A stretch of 15,707 nucleotides of DNA from contig JAHFBX010000027.1 of assembly GCA_023249815.1 (NCBI GenBank), positions 1 to 15,707 on the forward strand, in the 5' to 3' direction. Under the pieces are notes generated by a model that saw nothing but the letters and a program-made list of their open reading frames with translations, did not search any database and was not told the origin of the DNA. How positions within the stretch are numbered: the stretch's first letter is position 1; each line of letters begins with the position of its first letter. Shown piece after piece: positions 1-7,075 of this stretch. This DNA comes from Candidatus Eiseniibacteriota bacterium (GTDB taxonomy: Bacteria > Eisenbacteria > RBG-16-71-46). The translations under genes and the position numbers were made by a program.

Positions 1-2
1 AC

Positions 3-557
3 GATGGCACACTGTCCACTGGGACGGAGCGCGTCGACGTGCTCACGCGCCCCGTGGGCGCCACGCTCTCCACGAGCGACATCACCTGGCGCCTCGAGTT
101 GGACCTCACCGACCAGGCGTCACGCGGGGCGCTCGTGCCGCCCGGCGCCGGCGACGTGTGGCGGTTGAGGCTCCGAGTCCCGTTCGAGGCCGGCGACCGC
201 TTCCAGTTCACGACCGTCGGCGAAACCGCCGCCGCCACGGCGGCTGGGGGCGAGCCCTACGTGGTGCCGAATCCCTATCTCGGCGCCGCCAGCTTCGAAC
301 CCGCCCCGTTCAACATCAAGGGACGCGGCGAGCGGCGCATCGAGTTCCGGGGGCTGGCGCTGGGCGCCACCGTGCGCGTCTACAACGTGCATGGCGATCT
401 CGTGCAGACGCTGCGGCAGGACGGTTCGTTCGATGGGTTCCTGGGGTGGAACCTGCGCAGCAAGGACAACCTCGACGTGGCGCCTGGTCTGTACGTCTAT
501 CGGGTCGAAGCGCCCGGGAAGCCGGGCTTCACCGGCAAGTTCGCGGTGGTGAAGTGA
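3..557 (+). CDS. 3' end of a secreted protein with FlgD-like/type IX-like C-terminal domain (5' truncated)
   Basis: The reading frame is open from base 3, so this is the C-terminal ~184 residues of a longer protein whose start lies upstream. The visible part has a beta-rich region (about bases 40-230), a VVPNPY motif near bases 260-277, and a final Ig-like domain (about 330-554) with the pattern VRVYNVHGDLVQTL, GWNLRSKDN, GLYVYRVEA and a terminal GKFAVVK. That pattern is typical of FlgD-like Ig or type IX sorting domains at the ends of secreted proteins in FCB-group bacteria. Its stop TGA overlaps the ATG of the PorV-like gene by one base, so the two are probably co-translated and may work together at the outer membrane. 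The N-terminal function cannot be seen. A role in glycan capture would fit the neighbours but is only inference. Confidence 0.8.
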   Translation, partial: DGTLSTGTERVDVLTRPVGATLSTSDITWRLELDLTDQASRGALVPPGAGDVWRLRLRVPFEAGDRFQFTTVGETAAATAAGGEPYVVPNPYLGAASFEPAPFNIKGRGERRIEFRGLALGATVRVYNVHGDLVQTLRQDGSFDGFLGWNLRSKDNLDVAPGLYVYRVEAPGKPGFTGKFAVVK

Positions 558-1609
558 TGGCGAACCCCACCGGCATTCGCTCGTTCTCGGTCGCGGCGCT
601 GCTCCTGGTCCTGCTCCTGGCGCTGCTCGCCACGCTCATGCTGGCGGGCCTTGCGCGAGCGCAGAGCAAAACGGGCACCACGTTCGGCGCGTTCACGCTC
701 ATCGAGCCCGACGCGCGGTTCGCAGGCATGGGCAACGCGGGCGCCGGCGGGGGCGACGGGCTCGCCGGGGCGTTCTACAACCCCGGCGCGGTCGCGCTCC
801 TGGACAAGCGCTCGTTCGAGATGTCGCACGTGGATTGGTTCGCAGGGATCCGTCACGACTGGATCGCGTACGCGCACCCACTCGGGAGCGTGGGGACGAT
901 CTACGGCACGTTCACGTCGCTCAACTCGGGCGAGATGCCGGTTCGCACCGTGGCCCAGCCGCTCGGCACAGGCGAACGCTTCACCGTGTCGGACCAGGCC
1001 GTGGCGCTCGGCTTCGCGCACCGCTTCTCGCTGCGCTTCGCCGCCGCGGCGCAGGTGAACTATCTCCAGGAGACCATCTTCCACACCTCGGCCGGCACGA
1101 TGACGTTCACGGCCGGCACGCTCTACCGGCTGTCGGCGGAGGGGCTGCGGATCGGCGCGAGCCTCTCGAACTTCGGCACGAGCGCCGCGTACTCGGGACG
1201 CGACCTCGCGATCCTCTACGACAACGTCAGCGGGCAGAACGGCGACAATCCCGCGTTGCCCGGATCGCGCGACACGGATGCGTTCGCGGTGCCGATCACG
1301 TTCCGCGTCGGCGTCGCGCAACCGCTCGCGTTGGGCGGCGACACCCGGTTGCTGCTCGCCGCCGACGCGCTCCATCCCTCGGACAACACCGAGAGCGTGA
1401 GCCTCGGCGCCGAGCTGCTGTTCCGCGAGTCGCTGGCCGTGCGACTCGGATGGCAGAGCCTGTTCCTCGAGGATTCCGAAGTGGGGCTCACGGGCGGCGC
1501 CGGCTTCCGCGGCTCGCTCGACGGGCTCCGGTACCACGTGGATTACGCCTGGGCCGACCAGGGCCGCCTGGAAGACACGCACCGCTTCTCGTTCGGACTT
1601 CTCTTCTAA
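557..1609 (+). CDS. PorV/PorQ-family outer-membrane beta-barrel protein
   Basis: A 350-residue protein. The ATG at 557 overlaps the preceding stop and is followed by a strong signal peptide: a long Leu/Ala core at residues 12-32 and an ARA cleavage site before Gln36. The mature start (GTTFGAFTLIEPDARFAGMG, then GNAGAGGGDGLAGAFYNPGA around residues 57-76) is the hallmark of the PorV/PorQ and UPF0164 barrel family, whose members have a Gly/Asn/Pro-rich early segment followed by alternating beta strands. It ends in Phe (SFGLLF), as expected of an outer-membrane barrel. PorV is known in type IX secretion as the shuttle that carries proteins with C-terminal signals to the surface machinery. Here it sits between two genes that encode such C-terminal domains. 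Whether this copy is a secretion shuttle or a porin-like protein is not decidable from sequence. A longer in-frame extension upstream of 557 lacks a signal peptide and is rejected. Confidence 0.85.
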   Translation: MANPTGIRSFSVAALLLVLLLALLATLMLAGLARAQSKTGTTFGAFTLIEPDARFAGMGNAGAGGGDGLAGAFYNPGAVALLDKRSFEMSHVDWFAGIRHDWIAYAHPLGSVGTIYGTFTSLNSGEMPVRTVAQPLGTGERFTVSDQAVALGFAHRFSLRFAAAAQVNYLQETIFHTSAGTMTFTAGTLYRLSAEGLRIGASLSNFGTSAAYSGRDLAILYDNVSGQNGDNPALPGSRDTDAFAVPITFRVGVAQPLALGGDTRLLLAADALHPSDNTESVSLGAELLFRESLAVRLGWQSLFLEDSEVGLTGGAGFRGSLDGLRYHVDYAWADQGRLEDTHRFSFGLLF

Positions 1610-1612
1610 GGA
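1608..1612 (+). promoter_or_regulatory. Ribosome binding site (AAGGA) for the first GH144-like gene
   Basis: AAGGA begins within the stop codon of the PorV-like gene and lies 5 bases before ATG 1618. It supports that ATG over the long in-frame extension upstream. Confidence 0.6.
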
Positions 1613-1617
1613 CCTCC

Positions 1618-3198
1618 ATGCGACGCCTGATCACAGCCTTCGTCCTCACGCTCTCACTCGCCCCGCCCGCAGCGGCGCAGACCACGGCCGCGCTGCTCGA
1701 CACGCTGCAGCATTCCGCGTTCGACTTCTTCTGGAGCGAGGTGAACCCGGCGAACGGGCTGATCCGCGACCGGAGCGCCCCCGGTTCCACGTTCGCGAGC
1801 ATCGCCTCGGTGGGCTTCGGGCTCTCCGCCATCCCGATCGGCATCGACCACGGCTGGGTCAGCCGCGCGCTGGGCGCGGCGCGCGTCCACCGCACGCTGC
1901 TCACGTTCTACAACGGCCCGCAGGGGACGTTGTCGCTCGGCACCATCGGCTACAAGGGCTTCTTCTACCACTTCCTCAACATGAACTCGGCGACGCGATT
2001 CGGCACGGACGTCGAGCTCTCCACCATCGACACGGCGCTGTTGTTCGCCGGCATGCTCGACGCGCGACAGTACTTCGACGCCGGTGACACCACCGAGGTC
2101 GCAATCCGCGCCATGGCGGATTCGATCTACCAGCGTGCGGACTGGAACTTCATGCGCAACTTCAACCCCGGAATCATGATGGGGTGGAAGCCCGCGTTCG
2201 GGTTCCTCGGGTTCGGCCAGTGGATCGGCTACAACGAGGCCATGGTCCTGTACATCCTGGCGCTCGGCTCGCCGTCGCGGCCGGTACCGGCGTCGGCGTG
2301 GGGCACGTGGACGAGCGGGTATCACTACCAGACCCACTACGGTTACAGCTTCGTCGTCTGCCCGCCGCTGTTCACGCACCAGTACTCGCACTGCTGGATC
2401 GACTTCCGGAACATCGCCGATGCGTACATGCGATCGAAGGGGCACGACTACTTCGAGAACTCGCGTCGCGCCACACTCGCGCAGCGGAACTACTGCATCG
2501 CCAACCCGCTCGGCGCCATCGGTTATGCCGCCAACCAATGGGGGCTGACCGCGGGCGACGGACCGTTCGGGTACGAGGCGCGCGGCGCGCCACCGGCTCA
2601 GAACGACGACGGCACCATCACGCCGACCGCCGCGATCAGCTCGATCGTATTCACACCCGACGAATCCATCGCCTTCATTCAGCACATGTGGGACACCTAC
2701 CGGCCCACGCTGTGGGGGCCCTACGGCTGGAAGGACGGGTTCAACCTGTCCATCGGGCCGTGGGTGGCGACCGATGTCATCGGCATCGACCAGGGGCCCA
2801 TCCTGGTGATGATCGAGAACCACCTGAACGGCAAACCCTGGCAGCGGTTCATGTCGCATCCCGCGATCGCGCAGGGGCTGTCGCGCGCCGATTTCCAGCC
2901 GTTCGTGCTCGGCGTCACGCCGCGAGGCGAGCCGGCGACGCTCGAGCTGGACCGGATGACACCCGACCCGGTGACGTCTCGCTCGCGCCTCGCCTTCCGC
3001 CTGGCTCGCGAGCGGCTGCTGCAGGTGGACCTTCTGGACCTGCAGGGCCGGCAGGTGCGCCGGCTCTCCGATCGCACGAGGTCCGCCGGCGCGCATTCGC
3101 TCGACGTCGAGCGCGCCGGACTCTCCGCCGGTGTCTACTGGCTCCGCGTCCGCGCTGGCGACGAGACGCGTCACACGCGATTCGTGGTCCTGCCGTGA
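1618..3198 (+). CDS. Secreted GH144-like (glucoamylase-domain) beta-1,2-glucanase with C-terminal sorting-like domain
   Basis: A 526-residue protein with a signal peptide (MRR, hydrophobic core, AAA cleavage before Gln21). Residues ~25-430 match the glucoamylase-like fold (PF10091), the family of GH144 endo-beta-1,2-glucanases and of the middle domain of cyclic beta-1,2-glucan synthases. Visible conserved blocks are GFFYHFL (114-120), GYNEAM with Glu207, HQYSHCWIDFR (254-264), YFENSRR with Glu280, WGLTAGDGP with Asp314, and GIDQGPILVMIEN with Asp391 and Glu400. The acidic residues in these blocks are candidate catalytic residues; I did not map them to a structure. Residues ~447-526 form a FlgD/type IX-like domain (LLDLQGRQVRRL, GVYWLRVRAG, final RFVVLP), so the enzyme is likely exported to the surface or released, consistent with the adjacent PorV-like gene. 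Substrate beta-1,2-glucan is inferred from family and neighbours. GH144 versus a related family in the same clan is uncertain. Confidence 0.85.
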   Translation: MRRLITAFVLTLSLAPPAAAQTTAALLDTLQHSAFDFFWSEVNPANGLIRDRSAPGSTFASIASVGFGLSAIPIGIDHGWVSRALGAARVHRTLLTFYNGPQGTLSLGTIGYKGFFYHFLNMNSATRFGTDVELSTIDTALLFAGMLDARQYFDAGDTTEVAIRAMADSIYQRADWNFMRNFNPGIMMGWKPAFGFLGFGQWIGYNEAMVLYILALGSPSRPVPASAWGTWTSGYHYQTHYGYSFVVCPPLFTHQYSHCWIDFRNIADAYMRSKGHDYFENSRRATLAQRNYCIANPLGAIGYAANQWGLTAGDGPFGYEARGAPPAQNDDGTITPTAAISSIVFTPDESIAFIQHMWDTYRPTLWGPYGWKDGFNLSIGPWVATDVIGIDQGPILVMIENHLNGKPWQRFMSHPAIAQGLSRADFQPFVLGVTPRGEPATLELDRMTPDPVTSRSRLAFRLARERLLQVDLLDLQGRQVRRLSDRTRSAGAHSLDVERAGLSAGVYWLRVRAGDETRHTRFVVLP

Positions 3199-3202
3199 GA
3201 AG
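3197..3202 (+). promoter_or_regulatory. Ribosome binding site (GAGAAG) deciding the GTG start at 3209
   Basis: GAGAAG overlaps the stop of the upstream gene and stands 6 bases before GTG 3209. The in-frame GTG at 3131 lies inside the preceding gene, would add 26 residues without family similarity, and is not preferred. Confidence 0.5.
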
Positions 3203-3208
3203 CATGCC

Positions 3209-6200
3209 GTGAGTGTCATCTCGACCGCGCTTCGCAGCGGACCGCCGCGTCTCCAGGCGCAGGTGCCGGTCGTCCACCTCCTCGGCAACGGCTCCTATTC
3301 GGTGTGGCTCACCGAGGCCGGCATGGGCCGCTCGACGTGGCGCGGTTCGGCGCTGTCGCGTTGGGCGGGGGAGCGGATCGAGGACGCGGATGGCTGGCGA
3401 TTCTGGCTCCGCGACCACGCGCTCGGTCGCTCCTGGACGCTGCTCCGGCCGACGTCGTCGCGCCCGCTCGGCCAGGGACACGTCGCAGCGGGCTCGGGGG
3501 TCATCGCCTGGTCCCAGCGCGACCACGGCATCGAATCGCGTTTCGAGGTGTGCGTGGCGCCCGAGCACGACGCCGAGCTGCGGACACTTACGGTGCGGAA
3601 CCACACCGAGCGGCGCCGCACGATCGAGCTGACCGGCTGCCTCGAACTCGTGCTGCACGATCCCGACGCCGACGCTTCCCACCCCGCATTCTCGAAGCTG
3701 TTCGTGCAGACGGAATGGGACGCGGAGGCCCGCGCGTTGATCGCGAGCCGCCGGCCGCGTTCGCCTGGAGAATCCCATCCCGTGGTGGCCCACTCGCTGC
3801 TCGGCGAGGGCGCGTACGAGTACGAGACTGACCGCGCGCGCTTCCTCGGCCGCGGCAGGTCGTGGTCGCGCCCCGCCGGGCTCGCGAACCGCCAACCGCT
3901 GTCGGGCAGCACGGGCAGCGTGCTCGATCCCGTGTTCGCGACGCGGCGGGTAGTCGAGCTTGGCCCAGGCGAGGAGCGGCGCTGGACGTTCGTACTGGCG
4001 GCTGCCGCGGACCGGGACGGCGCGCTTCAGACGCTGCGCGCGTACGCGAGCGAAGCCGTTGTGGACGCCGCGTTCTCGGCCGCGCAGTCAGCGGCGCGAC
4101 GCTCGCTCGACCGGGCAGGCCTGACGTCGCAGGACGCGGAGTGGGCGTCGCAACTTGCGGGCGCACTGCTCTACGGCGATCCGCGACTGCGCACGTCGGA
4201 GGATGTGCTACGCGCCGCGGGTGATGACGCGCCCGTGCGGGCGCGTCTCGGCATCCCATGTCGCTCGCCGCTGGTGGTCGTGAGGCTCGACGAACCGGGC
4301 GCCTCGGCCGAGTGGGCCGGCCTCCATCGCGCGCTGCGGCTGTGGCGCGCACATGGCATCGACGCGACACTCGTGGCCGTGGGCGGCGTGCCCGCCGGCG
4401 GCGAGGGCGAACCCGGCGTTGTCCTGGCGCGCCCGCTCGAGCTGCCGGAACGGATGGCGATCGAGGCCGGTGCACGCATCGTGGTCCGCGAGGGCACGCG
4501 TGCGGTGCTCCGCCAGCCGGTCGACGAGCCCGAGCCCTCGAACCACGCGCGCCCGGCCCCGCGACTCGAGGGCGTCGCCCGTGCCCGCGGGCCGAGACGC
4601 GCGCGCGAGGCGCTGCGCTTCGACAACGGCTTCGGCGGATTCTCCGGAGATGGCCGCGAATACGTCGTGCGCCTCGATCCAAGGCGACCGGGCGGGCATC
4701 GCATGCCGCCGGCGCCCTGGGTGAACGTCATCGCGAATGAGCGCTTCGGGACGCTCGTGAGCGAGTCGGGCGCCGGTTTCACGTGGAGCGGAAACAGCCG
4801 CGAGCACCGGCTGACACCGTGGAGCAACGACGCGCTGCTCGATCCGCACGGCGAGGCGCTCTACCTGCAGGAACTCTCCTCGGGCGCGGCGTGGTCGCCA
4901 CTCCCGGGCCCGCGTCCGCACCCCGCGGGCTATGAAGTCCGCCACGGCCTTGGCTACAGCACGTTTCGGCTCGAGGCCGAATCGCTGGTCCACGAGACGT
5001 GCGTGAGCGTGGACCGCGAGGCACCGGTGAAGCTCGTGCGGCTCAAGCTTCGCAATCTCGGCGAGACGACGCGCTCGCTCGCCGTGTACACCTGCGCGCG
5101 GCTCGTGCTGGGCCCCGACGACGGGATCGCGCGCCGCGTCGTCACGGCACACGATCCGCGAACGGGTGCCTTGCTCGCGCGCAACGCCGCCGCCGGCGCC
5201 TGGGCCGACGCCGTGGCGTTTTCGCGCGTCGTCACGACCGAGGGCGCCACGGTCTCGGCGACGACGGACCGGCTGTCGTTCGTGGGCCGCCACGGTGGCA
5301 CGTCGGGGCCGCACGCGCTGCGCTCACCCGCCGCGTTCGATGGCGTCACCGGGCCGATGCACGACCCGTGCTTCGCCTGGCGGGTGTCGTTCGAACTCGA
5401 GCCCGGAGGAGTGCGCGATCTCACGTTCGTGATGGGAGAGGGCGCGGACGCGGCGGAGACCTCGGCGCTGCTCGCGCGGTTCTCAGGCCTCGCGGCAGCC
5501 GACGCCTCGCTCGCGTCGGCGCGTGGGGCCTGGCACGATCGGGTCTCGCGGGTGCACATCGAGACACCGGCGCCCGAGTTGGACCTGATGGTGAACGCCT
5601 GGTTGCCCTACCAGACGCTCTCGTGCCGCATCTGGGGACGTTCGGCGTTCTACCAGTCTGGCGGCGCGTTCGGCTACCGCGACCAGCTCCAGGACGCGCT
5701 GTCGATGCTCGCGCTCGAGCCGGAGCTGGCGCGCGAGCAGCTGCTCCTGAACGCCGCCCACCAGTTCGTGGAGGGCGACGTGCTGCACTGGTGGCACCCA
5801 CCGCTTTCGCGCGGGCTGCGCACGCGCTTCGTGGACGACCTGCTGTGGCTACCCTACCTCGCGGCGACGTATGTGAAGGCGACTGGAGACAACACGCTGC
5901 TGGATCAGACCGCGAGCTTCGTCTCGGCACGGCCGCTGGCCGCTGGCGAGGACGAAGCCTACCTGCAACCCGAGCGATCGCTCGAGCGCGCGACGCTGTA
6001 CGAGCATGCAGCGCGCGCGATCGAGCGCTCGCTCGACGTCGGGGCGCATGGCCTGCCGCTGTTCGGGAGCGGGGACTGGAACGACGGCATGAATCGCGTC
6101 GGACGCGAGGGCCGCGGCGAGAGCGTGTGGATGGGCTGGTTCCTCTGCGCGATCCTTGGCGACTGGGCCGATCTCGCCGAAGGGCGCGACGACCTCGTGC

Positions 6201-7069
6201 GCGCACAGCGCTGGCGCGCCCACCGCGAAGGCTTGCAGGCGGCGCTCGAGACCGAAGCCTGGGACGGCGAATGGTATCGGCGCGGCTGGTACGACAATGG
6301 CGAGCCACTTGGCTCCCGCCACAGCGACGAGTGCCAGATCGATGCGCTCGCACAGGCATGGTCGGTGCTCTCCGGCGCCGCGCCGCGCGATCGCGCGGCG
6401 CGCGCCATGGCGTCGGTGGAGTCGCGGCTCGTCTCGGAGCCCGACCGTCTGATCCGGCTGCTGGCGCCCCCGTTCCGCGACACGGCCCAGGACCCGGGCT
6501 ACATCAAGGGCTACGTTGCCGGAGTGCGCGAGAACGGCGGGCAGTACACGCACGCCGCGCTGTGGGTCGTGCGCGCGCTCGCCGAGCTCGGCCGGCGCGA
6601 CCGTGCGGCACGGCTGCTCGCCATGCTGAGTCCGGTGAGCCATGGCGCCGACGCGCCGTCCGCGCGCCGCTACCAGGTGGAGCCCTACGTCGTCGCGGCG
6701 GACGTCTGCGGCGTGGCGCCGCACGTCGGGCGCGGCGGCTGGACGTGGTACACGGGCTCCTCGGGCTGGATGTATCGGGTTGCGCTCGAGTCCGTGCTGG
6801 GCGTACGGCTCGAGACCGGCAACAAGCTCGTGGTGAAGCCGTGCATCCCCGACGATTGGCCGGGCTACACGATGACGTGGACGCTCCCCGGAGGCGAGGG
6901 CACGCGTGTGGAGATCTCGGTCCGCAATCCCGACGGCTCGAGCGAGACGGTGCATGACGCCACCTACGACGGCCGACCCGCGCGCGTGAGCCACGGCGAA
7001 GCGCGCGTGCCGCTGCTCCTGGACGGCGAGGCGCACCGGCTCGAGATCACGCTGGGCCGGGCGACGTAG
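3209..7069 (+). CDS. GH94 enzyme, cyclic beta-1,2-glucan synthase C-terminal-like / 1,2-beta-oligoglucan phosphorylase
   Basis: A 1286-residue protein without signal peptide or membrane segment, hence cytosolic. The order follows the C-terminal half of cyclic beta-1,2-glucan synthase: a first beta-sandwich (VHLLGNGSYSVWLTEAGMG near residues 19-37, then RFWLRDH), a linker with LLYGDPRLR and GIPCRSPLVVVRL (~330-360), a second beta-sandwich starting FDNGFGGFSGDGREY (471-485) with PWVNVIANE, SESGAGFTW and LTPWSND, then the (alpha/alpha)6 catalytic domain. The GH94 signature GSGDWNDGMN is at 953-962 and carries the general-acid Asp (Asp956 or Asp959). Likely phosphate-site motifs are NGGQYTHAALW (1109-1119) and YTGSSGWMYR (1181-1190). 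Related GH94 enzymes phosphorolyse linear beta-1,2-glucan to glucose 1-phosphate. No glycosyltransferase (GT84) part is present, so a degradative phosphorylase is the best reading. Synthesis direction or another beta-glucan cannot be excluded. Confidence 0.85.
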   Translation: MSVISTALRSGPPRLQAQVPVVHLLGNGSYSVWLTEAGMGRSTWRGSALSRWAGERIEDADGWRFWLRDHALGRSWTLLRPTSSRPLGQGHVAAGSGVIAWSQRDHGIESRFEVCVAPEHDAELRTLTVRNHTERRRTIELTGCLELVLHDPDADASHPAFSKLFVQTEWDAEARALIASRRPRSPGESHPVVAHSLLGEGAYEYETDRARFLGRGRSWSRPAGLANRQPLSGSTGSVLDPVFATRRVVELGPGEERRWTFVLAAAADRDGALQTLRAYASEAVVDAAFSAAQSAARRSLDRAGLTSQDAEWASQLAGALLYGDPRLRTSEDVLRAAGDDAPVRARLGIPCRSPLVVVRLDEPGASAEWAGLHRALRLWRAHGIDATLVAVGGVPAGGEGEPGVVLARPLELPERMAIEAGARIVVREGTRAVLRQPVDEPEPSNHARPAPRLEGVARARGPRRAREALRFDNGFGGFSGDGREYVVRLDPRRPGGHRMPPAPWVNVIANERFGTLVSESGAGFTWSGNSREHRLTPWSNDALLDPHGEALYLQELSSGAAWSPLPGPRPHPAGYEVRHGLGYSTFRLEAESLVHETCVSVDREAPVKLVRLKLRNLGETTRSLAVYTCARLVLGPDDGIARRVVTAHDPRTGALLARNAAAGAWADAVAFSRVVTTEGATVSATTDRLSFVGRHGGTSGPHALRSPAAFDGVTGPMHDPCFAWRVSFELEPGGVRDLTFVMGEGADAAETSALLARFSGLAAADASLASARGAWHDRVSRVHIETPAPELDLMVNAWLPYQTLSCRIWGRSAFYQSGGAFGYRDQLQDALSMLALEPELAREQLLLNAAHQFVEGDVLHWWHPPLSRGLRTRFVDDLLWLPYLAATYVKATGDNTLLDQTASFVSARPLAAGEDEAYLQPERSLERATLYEHAARAIERSLDVGAHGLPLFGSGDWNDGMNRVGREGRGESVWMGWFLCAILGDWADLAEGRDDLVRAQRWRAHREGLQAALETEAWDGEWYRRGWYDNGEPLGSRHSDECQIDALAQAWSVLSGAAPRDRAARAMASVESRLVSEPDRLIRLLAPPFRDTAQDPGYIKGYVAGVRENGGQYTHAALWVVRALAELGRRDRAARLLAMLSPVSHGADAPSARRYQVEPYVVAADVCGVAPHVGRGGWTWYTGSSGWMYRVALESVLGVRLETGNKLVVKPCIPDDWPGYTMTWTLPGGEGTRVEISVRNPDGSSETVHDATYDGRPARVSHGEARVPLLLDGEAHRLEITLGRAT
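4226..4247 (+). repeat. Perfect 9-bp inverted repeat with 4-base loop inside the GH94 gene
   Basis: GACGCGCCC (4226-4234), loop GTGC, GGGCGCGTC (4239-4247). It would form a very stable mRNA hairpin in the linker-coding region between the two halves of the GH94 protein. There is no T tract after it, so it is not a classical terminator. It may be chance in GC-rich coding sequence. Confidence 0.5.
6379..6402. repeat. Perfect 24-bp palindrome inside the GH94 gene
   Basis: Twelve bases on each side of the centre between 6390 and 6391 are fully complementary, with CGCGATCGCG in the middle. It encodes an Ala/Arg-rich stretch near residues 1058-1065. It could be a protein-binding site or a cruciform/hairpin, or a by-product of alternating G and C in codons. 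No function can be assigned. Confidence 0.5.
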
Positions 7070-7075
7070 CCGCCG

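Noticed and set aside
158..556. Upstream in-frame extension of the PorV-like gene
   Set aside because: The extension lacks family similarity and overlaps the FlgD-like domain of the previous gene; the signal peptide begins at ATG 557.
835..1617. Upstream in-frame extension of the first GH144-like gene
   Set aside because: It overlaps the PorV-like gene out of frame; the ribosome binding site and signal peptide at 1618 settle the start.
3098..3113. 16-bp palindrome upstream of the GH94 gene as a LacI operator
   Set aside because: It is inside the coding end of the preceding gene, and similar 14-16-bp palindromes (for example 5971-5984) occur repeatedly in this GC-rich sequence, so no operator can be claimed.
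1654..3288. Open frame of 544 codons on the - strand
   Set aside because: Antisense shadow of the first GH144-like gene; biased composition, no motifs.
4999..6957. Open frame of 652 codons on the + strand in another frame of the GH94 gene
   Set aside because: Arg/Ala-rich sequence with no family features; the GH94 frame has clear catalytic motifs across the same bases.
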